A stretch of DNA of 64,000 nt, from positions 124,001 to 188,000 of the forward strand of contig NZ_JADYWL010000005.1 of NCBI RefSeq assembly GCF_015864825.1. Direction: 5' to 3'. This DNA comes from Psychrobacter sp. NZS113. GTDB lineage: Bacteria; Pseudomonadota; Gammaproteobacteria; Pseudomonadales; Moraxellaceae. Below are positions 18,566-27,150 of this stretch, piece by piece (positions within the stretch are counted from its first letter, which is position 1; each line of letters begins with the position of its first letter). The notes under the pieces are model-generated. The model ran no database searches. It saw nothing but the letters and a program-made list of their open reading frames with translations, and was not told the origin of the DNA. A program made the translations under genes and the position numbers.

Positions 18566-19573
18566 ATGAGTATAAATATTATGCATAATGGTCCTGCCGT
18601 CTATGTGCCTACCCAACCCGAAGGCAATGGGCTAACCCTGCCTACACTACTCAGTTTACTCGCACATGGCCTTGTGATTGGCCTACTCGTTTATAACTAT
18701 CAAAACACTGAAGTAGACATGACTGGTAGTATCGAAACGGTCATGGTCTCACCTGAGCAACTGGCTGATATGCAAGGTCAGATACTAGCCAATCGTGCGG
18801 CCGCGCAAGCAGCCAGCGCGAATAGCAGTGCAACGGCAGTCACACAAGAAAATGCGTTTGATAGTAACGATGCCAGTCAAAACAGTGCCCAATCAAGCTC
18901 ACAGCAAGTACCGACTTATAGCCGTCCCGATAATACTGCTGGCCGACCCTTACTGATGAGCGCAGAGCATCATCAACGCTTGCTTGAACAGAATCGTGAG
19001 TATGAGCAGCGCATGGCTGAGTGGGCAGAAGAATTAGACGAATCAGTGGCAGAAAAGCACGATGTGATTGAGCGAGACAAGAGAGATGAGCAGATAGAAG
19101 ATCAACAAAGGCTTCAAGAGTATCGCAATAAGCCAAATAACGCTCCTAAAATTATACGTCCTGATAATAAAAGCACCAATGTAGAATTCGAAAGTAATGA
19201 TTCTGATAGCGCACCTCAGAATTATAGTTTGGCAAAAGGCGAGTCTATATCTGGCGATACAGTAACAAGTAACGCAAAAGAAAGCAGTCGTTCAGCAGCA
19301 AGTGGCAGTCGTGGTGCTAGCAATAGTGAAATTATCAACCTAATCAAACGTAACTATAATCCGCCGACAGGAGCGAAAGGTGCGACTCAACGCGCTACGC
19401 TAACAATTACTGTAAATGCTAGTGGCAAGGTGACCAATGTCTCAGTTTCAGGACCTGATAGTAAGGTCAATGAGGCAGCCAAACAAGCAGCTTGGGATGC
19501 GGATAGCTTCCCAATAGATACTAGCGATCCCAAATATCCTACTTTTGATATACAGTTTAAAGGCAGTAACTAA
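18566..19573 (+). CDS. tolA: Tol-Pal system protein TolA
   Basis: A 335-aa protein with one membrane anchor (about 28-47), a long charged helical middle and a C-terminal TonB/TolA-type domain (about 250-335, with ATLTITVNASGKVTNVSVSG). The middle includes a strongly predicted coiled coil rich in Glu, Arg and Gln (about 133-190). It does not show the alanine-lysine repeats of enterobacterial TolA. The position directly after tolR and the domain order support the call more than residue identity does. It spans the periplasm to connect the TolQR motor to TolB and Pal at the outer membrane. The ATG at 18581 is an alternative start five codons in; neither has a clear ribosome-binding site. Confidence 0.85.
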   Translation: MSINIMHNGPAVYVPTQPEGNGLTLPTLLSLLAHGLVIGLLVYNYQNTEVDMTGSIETVMVSPEQLADMQGQILANRAAAQAASANSSATAVTQENAFDSNDASQNSAQSSSQQVPTYSRPDNTAGRPLLMSAEHHQRLLEQNREYEQRMAEWAEELDESVAEKHDVIERDKRDEQIEDQQRLQEYRNKPNNAPKIIRPDNKSTNVEFESNDSDSAPQNYSLAKGESISGDTVTSNAKESSRSAASGSRGASNSEIINLIKRNYNPPTGAKGATQRATLTITVNASGKVTNVSVSGPDSKVNEAAKQAAWDADSFPIDTSDPKYPTFDIQFKGSN

Positions 19574-19705
19574 TAAGTTGCTCATCTCTCACATTATTGA
19601 TAACGTTACCTTAATAATTTCATACTGTTGAAGATACTTCCGTATCTTTATGATTGATTACTTATAAAAATGATAACTATATTTTTTCAGGAGCCCCAAT
19701 TACTC

Positions 19706-20998
19706 ATGCGTACTCATAAAAAACTACTCACATCTTTACTTGCGAGTGCCTCAACTTTGCTGGTCGCTCCAAGTATATTTGCAGCTCCTGTCGTTCTGGA
19801 ACTAGATTACGATATTCCTATTCAACAAAACCAAGTCGCTTTTATTCCCTTCGCTGGTGACACTGTTATGTCTCCTATTATCTCAAATGACTTAAGCAAG
19901 ACTGAGCTAAAAGTGACCAGCGAAAATTTGCCACAGCAGCCGCGCAGTAGCAGCGAGTTAGCGGGCACACTACCAGTATGGCAAAGTATTGGTATTCCTT
20001 ATCTAGTCGTTGGTAACAGCAGCACCAATCGCGGTAAAGTCACCACTGAATATGAAGTCATTGAAGTGAAATCTGGTCGAATACTGGCAGGCAAACAAAG
20101 CTTAACGGTTAAAGATAACAAGGAAAGCATGCGTTATGCTGGACACGTCATCGCAGATAAAGTATATGAGCTGATTACTGGGACGCCAGGTGATTTTTCA
20201 GGACGTATTGCTTATATTGAAGAGAAGTTAAGCGGTAAAGACAAAGTCTCAAGTCTCAAAATCATGGATGCTGATGGTGAGAATGCGAGGACACTTGCTG
20301 AAGTCAAAGGGTCTATCTTTTCACCCGCTTGGTCACCAGACGGCAAACGCATTGCTTACTCTGTACAACGTGACCAATCGTATCAAGTCATCTACGTACA
20401 GAACATTGATGGTGGCGGTGCAACTGCATTAACGCCCTTCTCTGGTAGCAACCTGAGTCCATCATTCTCACCTGATGGTAGCAAAATATTATTCTCTAGC
20501 AGCTTTGAAGGCAGTGCCGATATTTACGAGATAAGTGCCAGTGGCGGTCAACCTAAAAAGCTTACCAACTGGCCAAGCAGCGAAGTACAGCCAAGCTACG
20601 CGCCTGATGGTCAATCTTTTGTATTCGTCAGTGACCGCGCAGGTTTCAATAAGCCGCAAATCTATCGTTATGAGTTTGGCTCAGGACGTACCACTAAGCT
20701 GTCAAATAGCGGTTATGCGACTAGCCCGCAATTCAGTAGTGATGGTTCACAGATCGCCTTCTTAAACGGTTCATCAGCCGCTATTATGAATAGTAATGGC
20801 GCAGTAACGGCTAATTTAGGTAATACGGGCATTGATGAAGCACCGAGCTTTTCGCCTAACGGTAAGCGTGTGGTGTATGCATCAAAACAAGATAATACAG
20901 GCGTTATTACTATAAAATCACTAAACGGTGGTGAGACGTTTGGCAAGTCTGGGCAAGGTACTATTCGCTCGCCAGTATGGTCAGCCAGTCCAAAATAA
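19706..20998 (+). CDS. tolB: Tol-Pal system periplasmic beta-propeller TolB
   Basis: A 430-aa exported protein. A signal peptide (MRTHKKLLTSLLASASTLLV... ending SIFA-AP) is followed by the N-terminal anticodon-binding-like domain and a six-bladed WD-like propeller. Five or more blades show the TolB signature, for example SPAWSPDGKRIAYS, SPSFSPDGSKILFSS, QPSYAPDGQSFVFVSDR and APSFSPNGKRVVYAS. The start at 19706 is preceded by AGGAG and gives the typical TolB length; an upstream in-frame ATG at 19670 would bury the signal peptide. A terminator follows 44 nt after the stop, so the operon ends here and pal is not part of it. Confidence 0.94.
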   Translation: MRTHKKLLTSLLASASTLLVAPSIFAAPVVLELDYDIPIQQNQVAFIPFAGDTVMSPIISNDLSKTELKVTSENLPQQPRSSSELAGTLPVWQSIGIPYLVVGNSSTNRGKVTTEYEVIEVKSGRILAGKQSLTVKDNKESMRYAGHVIADKVYELITGTPGDFSGRIAYIEEKLSGKDKVSSLKIMDADGENARTLAEVKGSIFSPAWSPDGKRIAYSVQRDQSYQVIYVQNIDGGGATALTPFSGSNLSPSFSPDGSKILFSSSFEGSADIYEISASGGQPKKLTNWPSSEVQPSYAPDGQSFVFVSDRAGFNKPQIYRYEFGSGRTTKLSNSGYATSPQFSSDGSQIAFLNGSSAAIMNSNGAVTANLGNTGIDEAPSFSPNGKRVVYASKQDNTGVITIKSLNGGETFGKSGQGTIRSPVWSASPK

Positions 20999-21041
20999 CG
21001 GTTATTCTCCAGTAATTTTATGGCTTGATAAGTCCGTAACT

Positions 21042-21078
21042 AAAAAAGCACTCGATAATATTATCGGGCGCTTTTTTT
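21042..21078 (+). terminator. Terminator of the tolQRAB operon
   Basis: A hairpin with AAAAAAGC...CGATAAT pairing with ATTATCG...GCTTTTTT (a stem with two small mismatches) and seven T residues at its 3' side. Confidence 0.8.
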
Positions 21079-21083
21079 GTACC

Positions 21084-21115
21084 ATGGAGCATGGAGCATG
21101 GAGCATGGAGCATGG
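21084..21115 (+). repeat. Short tandem repeat, 7-bp unit ATGGAGC x 4.6
   Basis: Four perfect tandem copies of ATGGAGC plus ATGG. They lie 5 nt beyond the tolB terminator and about 140 nt upstream of a small lipoprotein gene. The array is outside any credible reading frame. Confidence 0.85.
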
Positions 21116-21252
21116 TATCAAATGATAGAATGAGCTAAAAATCAAACTTATAACTCGATAATATAAAAATCAACCAACCATTGGACTAAACATTCTTATT
21201 TAACGTAAGTATTCTTAATTCTTATATACTCGAACCCTACCGAGACACTACT

Positions 21253-21378
21253 ATGAAGTCCCTCATTCTTACCAGCCTGATTACAGCAGTAACACTATTG
21301 ACGGGTTGTCAGTCGTTCCAGTTTGTTGATAGTCCGATTCCTGTCACATCAAATTTGACTCAATCGAATGACCAGTAA
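21253..21378 (+). CDS. Small lipoprotein (41 aa), function unknown
   Basis: A short gene encoding MKSLILTSLITAVTLLTGCQ and 21 further residues. The N-terminus is a complete lipoprotein signal: a lysine at position 2, a hydrophobic core and the lipobox LTGC, giving a mature peptide of about 23 residues (CQSFQFVDSPIPVT...). There is no +2 aspartate, so outer-membrane sorting would be expected. It has no OmpA-like domain and therefore is not Pal, although it occupies the position after tolB where pal often lies. No strong Shine-Dalgarno sequence is visible. It resembles many tiny lipoproteins of unknown role. Confidence 0.6.
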   Translation: MKSLILTSLITAVTLLTGCQSFQFVDSPIPVTSNLTQSNDQ

Positions 21379-21391
21379 CAGAACTGAGAGA

Positions 21392-21421
21392 CACAAAAAA
21401 AGCAGACTATAAAGTCGCTTT
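21392..21421 (-). terminator. Terminator of the flavodoxin gene
   Basis: A minus-strand hairpin, AAAGC-GACT paired with AGTC-GCTTT around an ATAA loop with one bulged base, followed on the minus strand by a T7 run. It begins at the stop codon of the gene at 21420. On the plus strand it could also end the small lipoprotein transcript, though with a poorer U-tract. Confidence 0.6.
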
Positions 21422-22031
21422 AACTCTGTGTATTGGCTGGCTGATGCTTGATAATGGTTTTAGCCAGATGATCACCAAACCAAATAGCGGTGTCGATATC
21501 TCCAGATCCTGGCGTTTCTTCAGGTGGGCCGTCAAGCGACTGCGTCATTAAACCCAAAAAGCTGGACAGACGATTTAGATCATGGGTTTCATGACCTGTT
21601 GGCATCAGTGGTAGTCCAATCCAATTCATCCCATGCTGCATGGCATACAGAGAAATCTGCTGTAACACCGCGAGTTTGTCACCGCTTAGGCCACCAGAGT
21701 TAGCAAAAGCTGCTGCCCACTTCCCCTCCCACTTACGCTGATACCAACGCTTTGAGGTTTCATCCATAAAAGTCTTAAATTCAGCGGTGACACTACCCAT
21801 ATATACGGCACTACCGAATACCAGTAGATCTGCTTGATCTAAAAACGCCCAATCCACTTCATGGACATCTACTGCCTTGGCTTGCGATTCTGGCAACTGC
21901 TGACGGGCACCTGTCACTATGGCCTCAGCCACACGCTTGGTATGACCATAATTACTATGATAAATAACCGCAATAGATAGATTATTGGATGGATTAGTGA
22001 CAGTTGAAGCAGACGATATAGGTGTAGTCAT
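21420..22031 (-). CDS. Flavodoxin-family NAD(P)H-dependent oxidoreductase (WrbA-like)
   Basis: A 203-aa flavodoxin-fold protein. The FMN phosphate-binding loop appears as YHSNYGHTKRVAEAI near residues 24-38, and later VFGSAVYMGSVTAEFKTFMD and FANSGGLSGDKLAVLQ, which match the flavin-contacting loops of WrbA and flavodoxin/nitric-oxide-synthase families. The last loop, MNWIGLPLMPTGHE, resembles WrbA. Activity as an FMN-dependent quinone reductase is inferred from the family. It is a single-gene unit, convergent with the small lipoprotein gene. Confidence 0.8.
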   Translation of the reverse strand: MTTPISSASTVTNPSNNLSIAVIYHSNYGHTKRVAEAIVTGARQQLPESQAKAVDVHEVDWAFLDQADLLVFGSAVYMGSVTAEFKTFMDETSKRWYQRKWEGKWAAAFANSGGLSGDKLAVLQQISLYAMQHGMNWIGLPLMPTGHETHDLNRLSSFLGLMTQSLDGPPEETPGSGDIDTAIWFGDHLAKTIIKHQPANTQS

Positions 22032-22518
22032 ACGGGCTCTAGTAATGAATGAATTGATGAATAATGAACGGCTAAATAATAATATTTAGAATTGTCTAAG
22101 TAAGTACAGCCATTATAGCCTGTAATTATATTGTTAGTAGCGGATAGCTGTCGTTAATGACGCTATCGTCAGATGCAAGGATAATCACACTACCTATTAA
22201 CAGACTGTCATAGAGTAGCAATATTCAGCGAATTATCAACTCACTTATGTAAATCGCAACTTTGTCGAATGTTATGTACTACAGCATGTGCTTATTAAAT
22301 AAGAAAAAATAATCATTAATAATTACGTTCATTTATTCCATATACGCATATGTTAATTCCAGCTTTTCTTTCCAGCTTGTTTCTATTTTTACCGTAATAG
22401 GATTATGATGTAGCGCTTATTCCTAAGTTGCTCATAAATACTATTAATAAATTAAAAAAATCATAAGAAGGCTATAAAAAAATCGTAATCAAACCTATAA
22501 GCAGAGGAGACCACTACT
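22032..22518. other. Divergent spacer upstream of the YeeE-type transporter
   Basis: A 487-bp A+T-rich region between divergent genes. GAGGAGA at 22504-22510 is the ribosome-binding site of the transporter. No repeat or operator was recognised. Confidence 0.35.
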
Positions 22519-23775
22519 GTGACAACGTTAAGAGTTCAACCCGTAAACGAGGTACGAGATCCAATCGTAAGAGACAGCCTTCGCTTAAATGATCCACAAA
22601 AGATACTGGTAGCAGGCGGCGCCATTGTGAGCTTTCTCATGCTGGTCTATTTGCTAGATACGCAACATATTTCGCAGTCACTACTGCTTGGCATTGGCTT
22701 ATTATTAGGCTATACCCTTTTTCATGCCCGCTTCGGTTTTACCTCTGCATTTAGACGGTTGATGTCGGTCGGTAATGGGCAAGCGATGCGCTCACACATG
22801 CTGATGCTGGCCATTGCCGTGACACTGTTTGCCCCTATTTTAGCCTTTGGTACAACTATTTTTGGTGGACCAGTCGCAGGTTATGTCGCGCCAATCGGTG
22901 TCAGTCTCTTCGTTGGTGCATTCGTCTTTGGTATTGGCATGCAGCTTGGTGGCGGCTGCGCCTCTGGTACTCTCTATGCAGTCGGTGGCGGTCGTTCAGT
23001 GATGTTCATTACTTTTATCTTCTTTATCGTTGGTGCCACTATTGGCGCTTACCATCTACCATTTTGGACAGAAGAGCTACCGAGCTTTGAGCCGTTTTCT
23101 TTGGCTACCTCTACAGGTCTTGGTTACAGCGGTGCTTGGATGGTGTCTTTGGCACTTTTTGCTATAATCGCATGGATAACCTTGGTCGTTGAAAAAAGAA
23201 CCAAAGCCCCTAAAATGGCGCCTGTGCCTTCTGAAAAAGGTTGGAAACGTATTTTTCGTGGTTCTTGGCCGTTATTTGCAGCCGCGATTGTACTGGGCGT
23301 ACTGAATGCATTAACGCTAGCAACGCGTGGTCAGCCTTGGGGTATCACGTCCGCATTTTCATTATGGGGATCTAAAATTGCGAGCGCTTTTGGGTTTGAT
23401 GTCGCGAGTTGGGGCTATTGGCAAGGCGCAAACGCAGCAGCGCTAAATGCGTCTATATTTGCTGATTCAACAACGGTACTAAACATCGGTATCATCATTG
23501 GCGCTTTCATTGCCTCAGCGGCTGGCGGCTTATTCAAATTTACGACCATTACTAAGGGTAACTTTGCGGCGTCCGTGATTGGTGGTTTGATGATGGGCTA
23601 TGGCGCACGTCTAGCATTTGGCTGTAATATCGGTGCTTATTTTGGTGGTATCGCCTCTTTTAGCTTACATGGCTATATCTGGGGCATACTTGCCATGGCT
23701 GGCACGTTCTTAGCACTATATTTACGTCCTTTATTTGGCTTGTCAGTGCCAAAGTCTAGCGACTCAGTCTGTTGA
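22519..23775 (+). CDS. YeeE/YedE-family sulfur-compound transporter (TsuA-like)
   Basis: A 418-aa polytopic membrane protein of the YeeE/YedE family; one characterised member, TsuA, takes up thiosulfate. Two pseudo-repeated signature loops with conserved cysteines are visible: MQLGGGCASGTLYAVGGG near residue 145 and MGYGARLAFGCNIGAYFGGI near residue 370. About 10-12 hydrophobic segments span the chain. Translation starts at GTG, with GAGGAGA 8 nt upstream. The gene is monocistronic: a repeat element begins at the base after the stop codon and a strong terminator follows at 23907. The exact substrate (thiosulfate, selenium or another sulfur compound) is not resolved. Confidence 0.86.
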   Translation: MTTLRVQPVNEVRDPIVRDSLRLNDPQKILVAGGAIVSFLMLVYLLDTQHISQSLLLGIGLLLGYTLFHARFGFTSAFRRLMSVGNGQAMRSHMLMLAIAVTLFAPILAFGTTIFGGPVAGYVAPIGVSLFVGAFVFGIGMQLGGGCASGTLYAVGGGRSVMFITFIFFIVGATIGAYHLPFWTEELPSFEPFSLATSTGLGYSGAWMVSLALFAIIAWITLVVEKRTKAPKMAPVPSEKGWKRIFRGSWPLFAAAIVLGVLNALTLATRGQPWGITSAFSLWGSKIASAFGFDVASWGYWQGANAAALNASIFADSTTVLNIGIIIGAFIASAAGGLFKFTTITKGNFAASVIGGLMMGYGARLAFGCNIGAYFGGIASFSLHGYIWGILAMAGTFLALYLRPLFGLSVPKSSDSVC

Positions 23776-23882
23776 TATAGTCAATTCTCTATAAAAGAGT
23801 AACAGCGTTAATATCGCTTGAAGTATCACAGTTACATCTACACTCAATTGCCTTGACTCTCTTTTAAACTGAATCAACTATG
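23776..23882 (-). repeat. 107-bp inverted-repeat element (MITE-like), copy 3 (inverted)
   Basis: It has the same family and length as the copies at 1225 and 8771 but lies in the opposite orientation: it starts TATAGTCAATTCTCTATAAA and ends AAACTGAATCAACTATG. It abuts the stop codon of the YeeE-type transporter directly. Confidence 0.85.
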
Positions 23883-23906
23883 TGTAGACTTACTAGTGCT
23901 CAAATA

Positions 23907-23942
23907 AAAAAACAGCAGGTTAAAATTAACCTGCTGTTTTTT
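23907..23942. terminator. Bidirectional terminator between transporter and pgeF
   Basis: A perfect 17-bp stem, AAAAAACAGCAGGTTAA paired with its complement at 23926-23942 around a very short loop, with A6/T6 ends that give a U-tract on both strands. It serves the convergent transporter and pgeF genes. Confidence 0.85.
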
Positions 23943-23999
23943 GTTATATAAAGCATATTGTGTTAATCAGACAACACTCATTTTACTATCACTACTTTT

Positions 24000-24917
24000 C
24001 TAGCCATCACGACTCTGTGCACTACGGGCAATCACTAATGCCATACGTCCCGTGGCTGGCTGCTGCAGATGTGTCTGGCGGCGATACGAGTAATAATGGC
24101 TGTCAGCATAACTACAGTCAACTGGCAAGTCAGTAATGATTGTCATGCCAGCAGCCTCTAATTGCATGGCAGCAAGCTTCGGTAGATCCAACTTAATCTT
24201 GTCATCGTGAGATGGTATAGAAAATAGTGCTACGAAACTATCAAGTTGTTTCTCTGATAATGCTTGGTTCTCTTTGCATCCTGCTAACAGCTTGTCACGG
24301 ACGTCTGTATTCACCTCATAATTGGCCTGACTAATACAGACACCTATCCAAGCTTTAATCGGCATCGTGTTATCAAACCTATTTACTGTCGTTTTGATAA
24401 CGCCGCAAGCCAAGCCTTGCCAGCCTGCATGAATCGCGGCTATCTGTCCTGTCGCCGGTTGGTACAAGACGATAGGCACACAATCAGCCGTCATTATGGC
24501 CAGTCCGATACCTTGTTGCTTACTAACCATCGCATCAGCCGCCATGGGTGTCATACTGAGCGCGGTGGCATCGACATCGTGAACGTTATTACCATGGACT
24601 TGACTGACCCAGTGCAAGCGTTTAATCGGCACGTATTGAAATTGCTTTGATGCTGATGTTGATGTTGAAAAGCTTTCATTGATGCCAGACAGTAGACACA
24701 TACGATTGTGCAATACCTTTGCCGCGTCATCATTGACATGCAAGCCTAAATTTAGATCACCGTAATCTGCCGGATTTTGCTGTCCTATTGTCTGAGTGTT
24801 TAACTCAGAATCATTGACAACATCAGTCAAAAAAGCCGCCGTTTGAAAAACAGCAATATCATCAATTTGTGCTAGCAATGTCATAGGAAGCTTATTAATC
24901 ATGACTGGATCTACCAT
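24000..24917 (-). CDS. pgeF: Polyphenol oxidase / purine nucleoside phosphorylase family protein PgeF (YfiH)
   Basis: A 305-aa member of the YfiH (DUF152/laccase-domain) family. Motifs include HGNNVHDVD, MTADCVPIVLY, AAIHAGWQGLACGVI, WIGVCISQANYEV and the C-terminal DCSYADSHYYSYRRQ, which together supply the zinc/copper-binding His and Cys residues. Proposed roles of the family include a peptidoglycan-editing factor and a purine nucleoside phosphorylase/adenosine deaminase; the in vivo role is unsettled. It follows rluD on the same strand (214 nt apart), reproducing the E. coli rluD-yfiH arrangement. The N-terminal 60 residues are less conserved. Confidence 0.85.
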   Translation of the reverse strand: MVDPVMINKLPMTLLAQIDDIAVFQTAAFLTDVVNDSELNTQTIGQQNPADYGDLNLGLHVNDDAAKVLHNRMCLLSGINESFSTSTSASKQFQYVPIKRLHWVSQVHGNNVHDVDATALSMTPMAADAMVSKQQGIGLAIMTADCVPIVLYQPATGQIAAIHAGWQGLACGVIKTTVNRFDNTMPIKAWIGVCISQANYEVNTDVRDKLLAGCKENQALSEKQLDSFVALFSIPSHDDKIKLDLPKLAAMQLEAAGMTIITDLPVDCSYADSHYYSYRRQTHLQQPATGRMALVIARSAQSRDG

Positions 24918-25131
24918 CTCAATGAATCATGTATATGTGGCTGACAATATTTCAATACTTGGTTTTATAGTTAGTTCTATAGCTTATATAGCGTAGATAA
25001 TAAAGAGTCAAATTTATGTCAGGCTAGTGTCGTCTACTGTTTGTAGTACTTTCACTCGCCTGTCTAGCCTCTTCTGAATTCTAAACCATATTGAACACAC
25101 TATATTTTACACAACTGCTCTAAAAAACGAC

Positions 25132-26361
25132 TTACTCAGCATCATAACCATCACTAAGTACGGCTATGAGTTGTTGCATATCTTCAGGCAACGGCGTGGT
25201 GACTTCCATATCTTCACCTGTCGTTGGATGGACAAAACCTAGCGTATAAGCATGCAAGGCTTGGCGCGGGAAATTATTAATCGTTTGACGCTGCACTTCT
25301 GTGAGACCGGCTCGCAATTGACGACGACCACCATAAACGCGGTCACCCACTATCGGATAGGTAATATGGCTTAAATGCACACGAATCTGGTGAGTACGAC
25401 CCGTCTCCAGTCCTACATCTAATAGACAGTAGTTACCATTAAGCGGCGTCACCTTTAATAGATGAGTAATTGCCTCACGTCCTGCTGTCATCACAGTCAT
25501 TTTGGTGCGTTGATTGCGGTGACGGCCAATTGGTGCATCAATATGACGATGGCGCGTTAAACTTGCTTTATCACCTGCCACCACACATTGATAGTGACGA
25601 TAGACTGACTTGTCTTTTAGTTGCTCCATCAGTGCCATCTGCGCAGGTTTGGTTTTGCCGATAAGCAACAGTCCAGAGGTGTCTTTATCAATCCGATGCA
25701 CCAGACCTGCACGTGGCAAATGGTGCTGCTGCGGATAGTGATATAGTAACGCATTGACCAAAGTACCTGTCTGATTTCCAGCACCAGGATGCACGACCAT
25801 GCCGACAGGCTTATTAATAACCAGTACGTCGTCATCTTCATAGACGACATCGATGTCTATATTTTCTGGTTGGTCTTCACTATGCTGCTCTAACGTCGTC
25901 GATAGATGCAACACATCATCAGCTTTGACACGAACCTTTGGTTTTTGCACACTGCCGTTATAGAGTAAGCTACCGTCAGTTATCCAGCCTTGTATCTGTA
26001 CACGCGAGAAGTCTTTGAATGCGAGTGAGGCAACCTTATCGATACGCAGACCTGACTGATCTTCTGTGACAGTATGGGTAAGCTCTATCGCTACTGGGAC
26101 TGCTGGACCCGAAACTGAAGGTTCATCATCATCGCTATCATCAATATCACCATCATCGATGTCATCTGCATCACCATCTGGTAGCAGCACTTCTTCTGAA
26201 CTCGCATCATCATGCAATTGCTCATCAAGTGCTGGCTGATTATCGTCAAGTAACTCACTATTTTTTAAAACGTCATTTGTCATCGGTGACTCTTGTGCTG
26301 ATGAATCAGTATCTAACGATTGATTCGGTGGTAAATGGGTGGTTGTAGCATTATTATTCAT
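25132..26361 (-). CDS. rluD: 23S rRNA pseudouridine synthase RluD, with acidic N-terminal extension
   Basis: A 409-aa enzyme that makes pseudouridines in helix 69 of 23S rRNA. An S4 RNA-binding domain (RIDKVASLAFKDFSRVQIQGWI, about 103-150) precedes the catalytic domain with the active-site aspartate in LVHRIDKDTSGLLLIGK and the later TGRTHQIRVHL motif. The first roughly 90 residues are not part of the fold: they are low-complexity and very acidic (a run of Asp/Ile such as DADDIDDGDIDDSDDDE). The gene is divergent from bamD and upstream of pgeF, as in many gammaproteobacteria. No clear ribosome-binding site precedes the ATG at 26361, so a start further inside the acidic extension is possible. 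Confidence 0.9.
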   Translation of the reverse strand: MNNNATTTHLPPNQSLDTDSSAQESPMTNDVLKNSELLDDNQPALDEQLHDDASSEEVLLPDGDADDIDDGDIDDSDDDEPSVSGPAVPVAIELTHTVTEDQSGLRIDKVASLAFKDFSRVQIQGWITDGSLLYNGSVQKPKVRVKADDVLHLSTTLEQHSEDQPENIDIDVVYEDDDVLVINKPVGMVVHPGAGNQTGTLVNALLYHYPQQHHLPRAGLVHRIDKDTSGLLLIGKTKPAQMALMEQLKDKSVYRHYQCVVAGDKASLTRHRHIDAPIGRHRNQRTKMTVMTAGREAITHLLKVTPLNGNYCLLDVGLETGRTHQIRVHLSHITYPIVGDRVYGGRRQLRAGLTEVQRQTINNFPRQALHAYTLGFVHPTTGEDMEVTTPLPEDMQQLIAVLSDGYDAE

Positions 26362-27150
26362 AATAAATTGATATATAGCAAAGCGCCTAACCTCATTCTG
26401 TCAGGCAGTTTTTTAAAAATTTTACAAAAAATTAGACTGCCGGTCACGTATTTATTGCTTATCATAATAGCAATCATCGTCAAAAAAATCGGCAGCGATA
26501 TCGCGATAGTGTACCATGCCGAGTGCTTAAGCCCTATAGAAGCTGCTCGTTATCTGTCATTTTTGATGATAACTGATACATACTCAGTATCGTCGGTTAA
26601 CTCTCTAAAATATGACATTGCTGTAATTTACTGTATATTTATCGGTATCAGCGACATTCTATATCGCTCGTGATAGCCGCTCATGCTAAAATGCCGAACT
26701 GAAATCAGATATTATGTGGCTTTTTGCTAGCCATATCATAGGTACTGGTATTGTAGGTACTGGTTAGGCACTGAAGCTCTCTAACCATGGTCTGACCCAG
26801 ATATTGTAAAAAATCTCTGCTACTGTCATGGTCGAGTGCCTCATACACTGGACTGCATATATCAAAAAAATAGACGAAGTAAACGTTATTCTATAAAGTA
26901 TGACTATATTTTGCTGTATGCTATGGCACTGAATTTAAAAAATAACGGTTTTATTAGGGTCTGTTAAGACCATACACCATTACAATAAACTGCATTCAAT
27001 AAAAACCATGTTGATGGTGAGGCTGCTCGAAGATGAGTATGCTTGATACTAGACAGTTAGCGGATGCTCCAAGCATCGTTTTTTATTATTAACCTTTTAT
27101 GTAGCATAATAGCGCTGCTGTTATTATGCGCCTCGTGTCGGAGAAGAAGT
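26362..27150. other. Divergent spacer between rluD and bamD
   Basis: About 790 bp. An open frame of 112 codons on the plus strand (26335-26673) starts inside rluD and has no family resemblance or ribosome-binding site, so I regard the stretch as non-coding. It must hold both promoters. Short direct repeats (GGTACTGGT near 26750) are the only structure noticed. Confidence 0.4.

Noticed and set aside
26335..26673. 112-codon open frame between rluD and bamD
   Set aside because: It begins inside rluD on the other strand, has no ribosome-binding site and no family resemblance; hydrophobic A+T-rich composition is expected by chance there.
26890..26915. TATGACTATATT near 26900 as another end of the 107-bp element
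   Set aside because: No matching second end lies about 107 bp away and only 7-8 bases match.
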